NCBI GenBank assembly: GCA_001312325.1
Contig: BBDJ01000017.1
Span: 1-64,000, forward strand
Length of the DNA: 64,000 nucleotides
DNA from: Lysinibacillus pakistanensis
GTDB taxonomy: Bacteria > Bacillota > Bacilli > Bacillales_A > Planococcaceae
Direction of reading: 5' to 3'
The first letter of the stretch is position 1. Each line of letters begins with the position of its first letter. The notes under the pieces were generated by a model. The model was not told the origin of the DNA, did not search any database, and saw only the letters and a program-made list of their open reading frames with translations. Below are positions 63,906 through 64,000 of this stretch, in pieces. The translations under genes and the position numbers were made by a program.

Positions 63906-64000
63906 ATCTACTTCCTTTTTGAATTACTGTTTCCTACTACTCACAATACCTTGATAGTAGCTTCTTTTTGAACGCTGTATCGTTAACAATAGTAGTATAA

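Overview
The window looks like a chromosomal piece of a low-GC, Gram-positive, spore-former-type Bacillota, most like Lysinibacillus or a near relative. That assignment is inferred from AT-rich coding sequence, strong GGAGG-type ribosome binding sites, many GTG/TTG starts, S-layer-homology (SLH) surface proteins, Bacillus-type riboswitches (lysine, c-di-AMP, guanine) and Bacillus orthologues (nos, lysP, mntH, kimA, xpt-pbuX, tcyP, ypsA, yjlC-ndh). There is no phage, plasmid or CRISPR signature.

Layout. 1-1.9 kb: the 3' end of an rRNA operon (5S) and 17 tRNA genes, interrupted by a structured dispersed repeat. 2.2-8.9 kb: nitroreductase with a divergent HxlR regulator and a perfect palindromic operator, nitric oxide synthase oxygenase, an unknown small gene, a CynX-type MFS permease, and a lysine riboswitch controlling lysP. 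9-12.4 kb: two-component system plus BcrA-like ABC transporter. 12.5-13.8 kb: mntH. 14-25.7 kb: two tandem MalT/LuxR-type STAND regulators followed by four related secreted-protein genes built from leucine-rich, InlB/Flg_new and SLH modules, sharing a conserved upstream DNA element. 25.8-29.1 kb: a YkoGH-like two-component system with two PepSY proteins. 29.2-34.4 kb: c-di-AMP riboswitch-kimA and guanine riboswitch-xpt-pbuX, each with a copy of the dispersed repeat just after the riboswitch terminator. 34.4-41.4 kb: UPF0316, DUF2252, YitT-like, EamA, PucR and amidase genes. 41.7-45.5 kb: an EAL gene, a CBS-GGDEF gene, an IS3-type remnant and tcyP. 45.5-50.4 kb: ypsA, DUF418 with a tiny membrane protein, and a third two-component system. 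50.4-56.1 kb: two TetR regulators with an EmrB-type MFS pump and an MmpL-type RND pump. 56.1-64 kb: yjlC-ndh with an unusual leader, a soluble chemoreceptor, and an IclR regulator divergent from a RocB-like peptidase and an AGCS symporter.

A dominant property is that about half of the genes are broken by single-base frameshifts. Nearly all are repaired by removing one base from a run of seven A or T, and a smaller class by restoring a base in a GGC/GCC context. This is almost certainly a read or assembly error, so these genes are annotated as full-length CDS with the shift noted rather than as pseudogenes.

The most interesting candidates are the yjlC-ndh leader (a 33-codon ORF abutting an intrinsic terminator), the structured repeat that sits next to terminators and inside riboswitch leaders, and the SLH/LRR surface-protein cluster with its paired regulators and shared upstream element.
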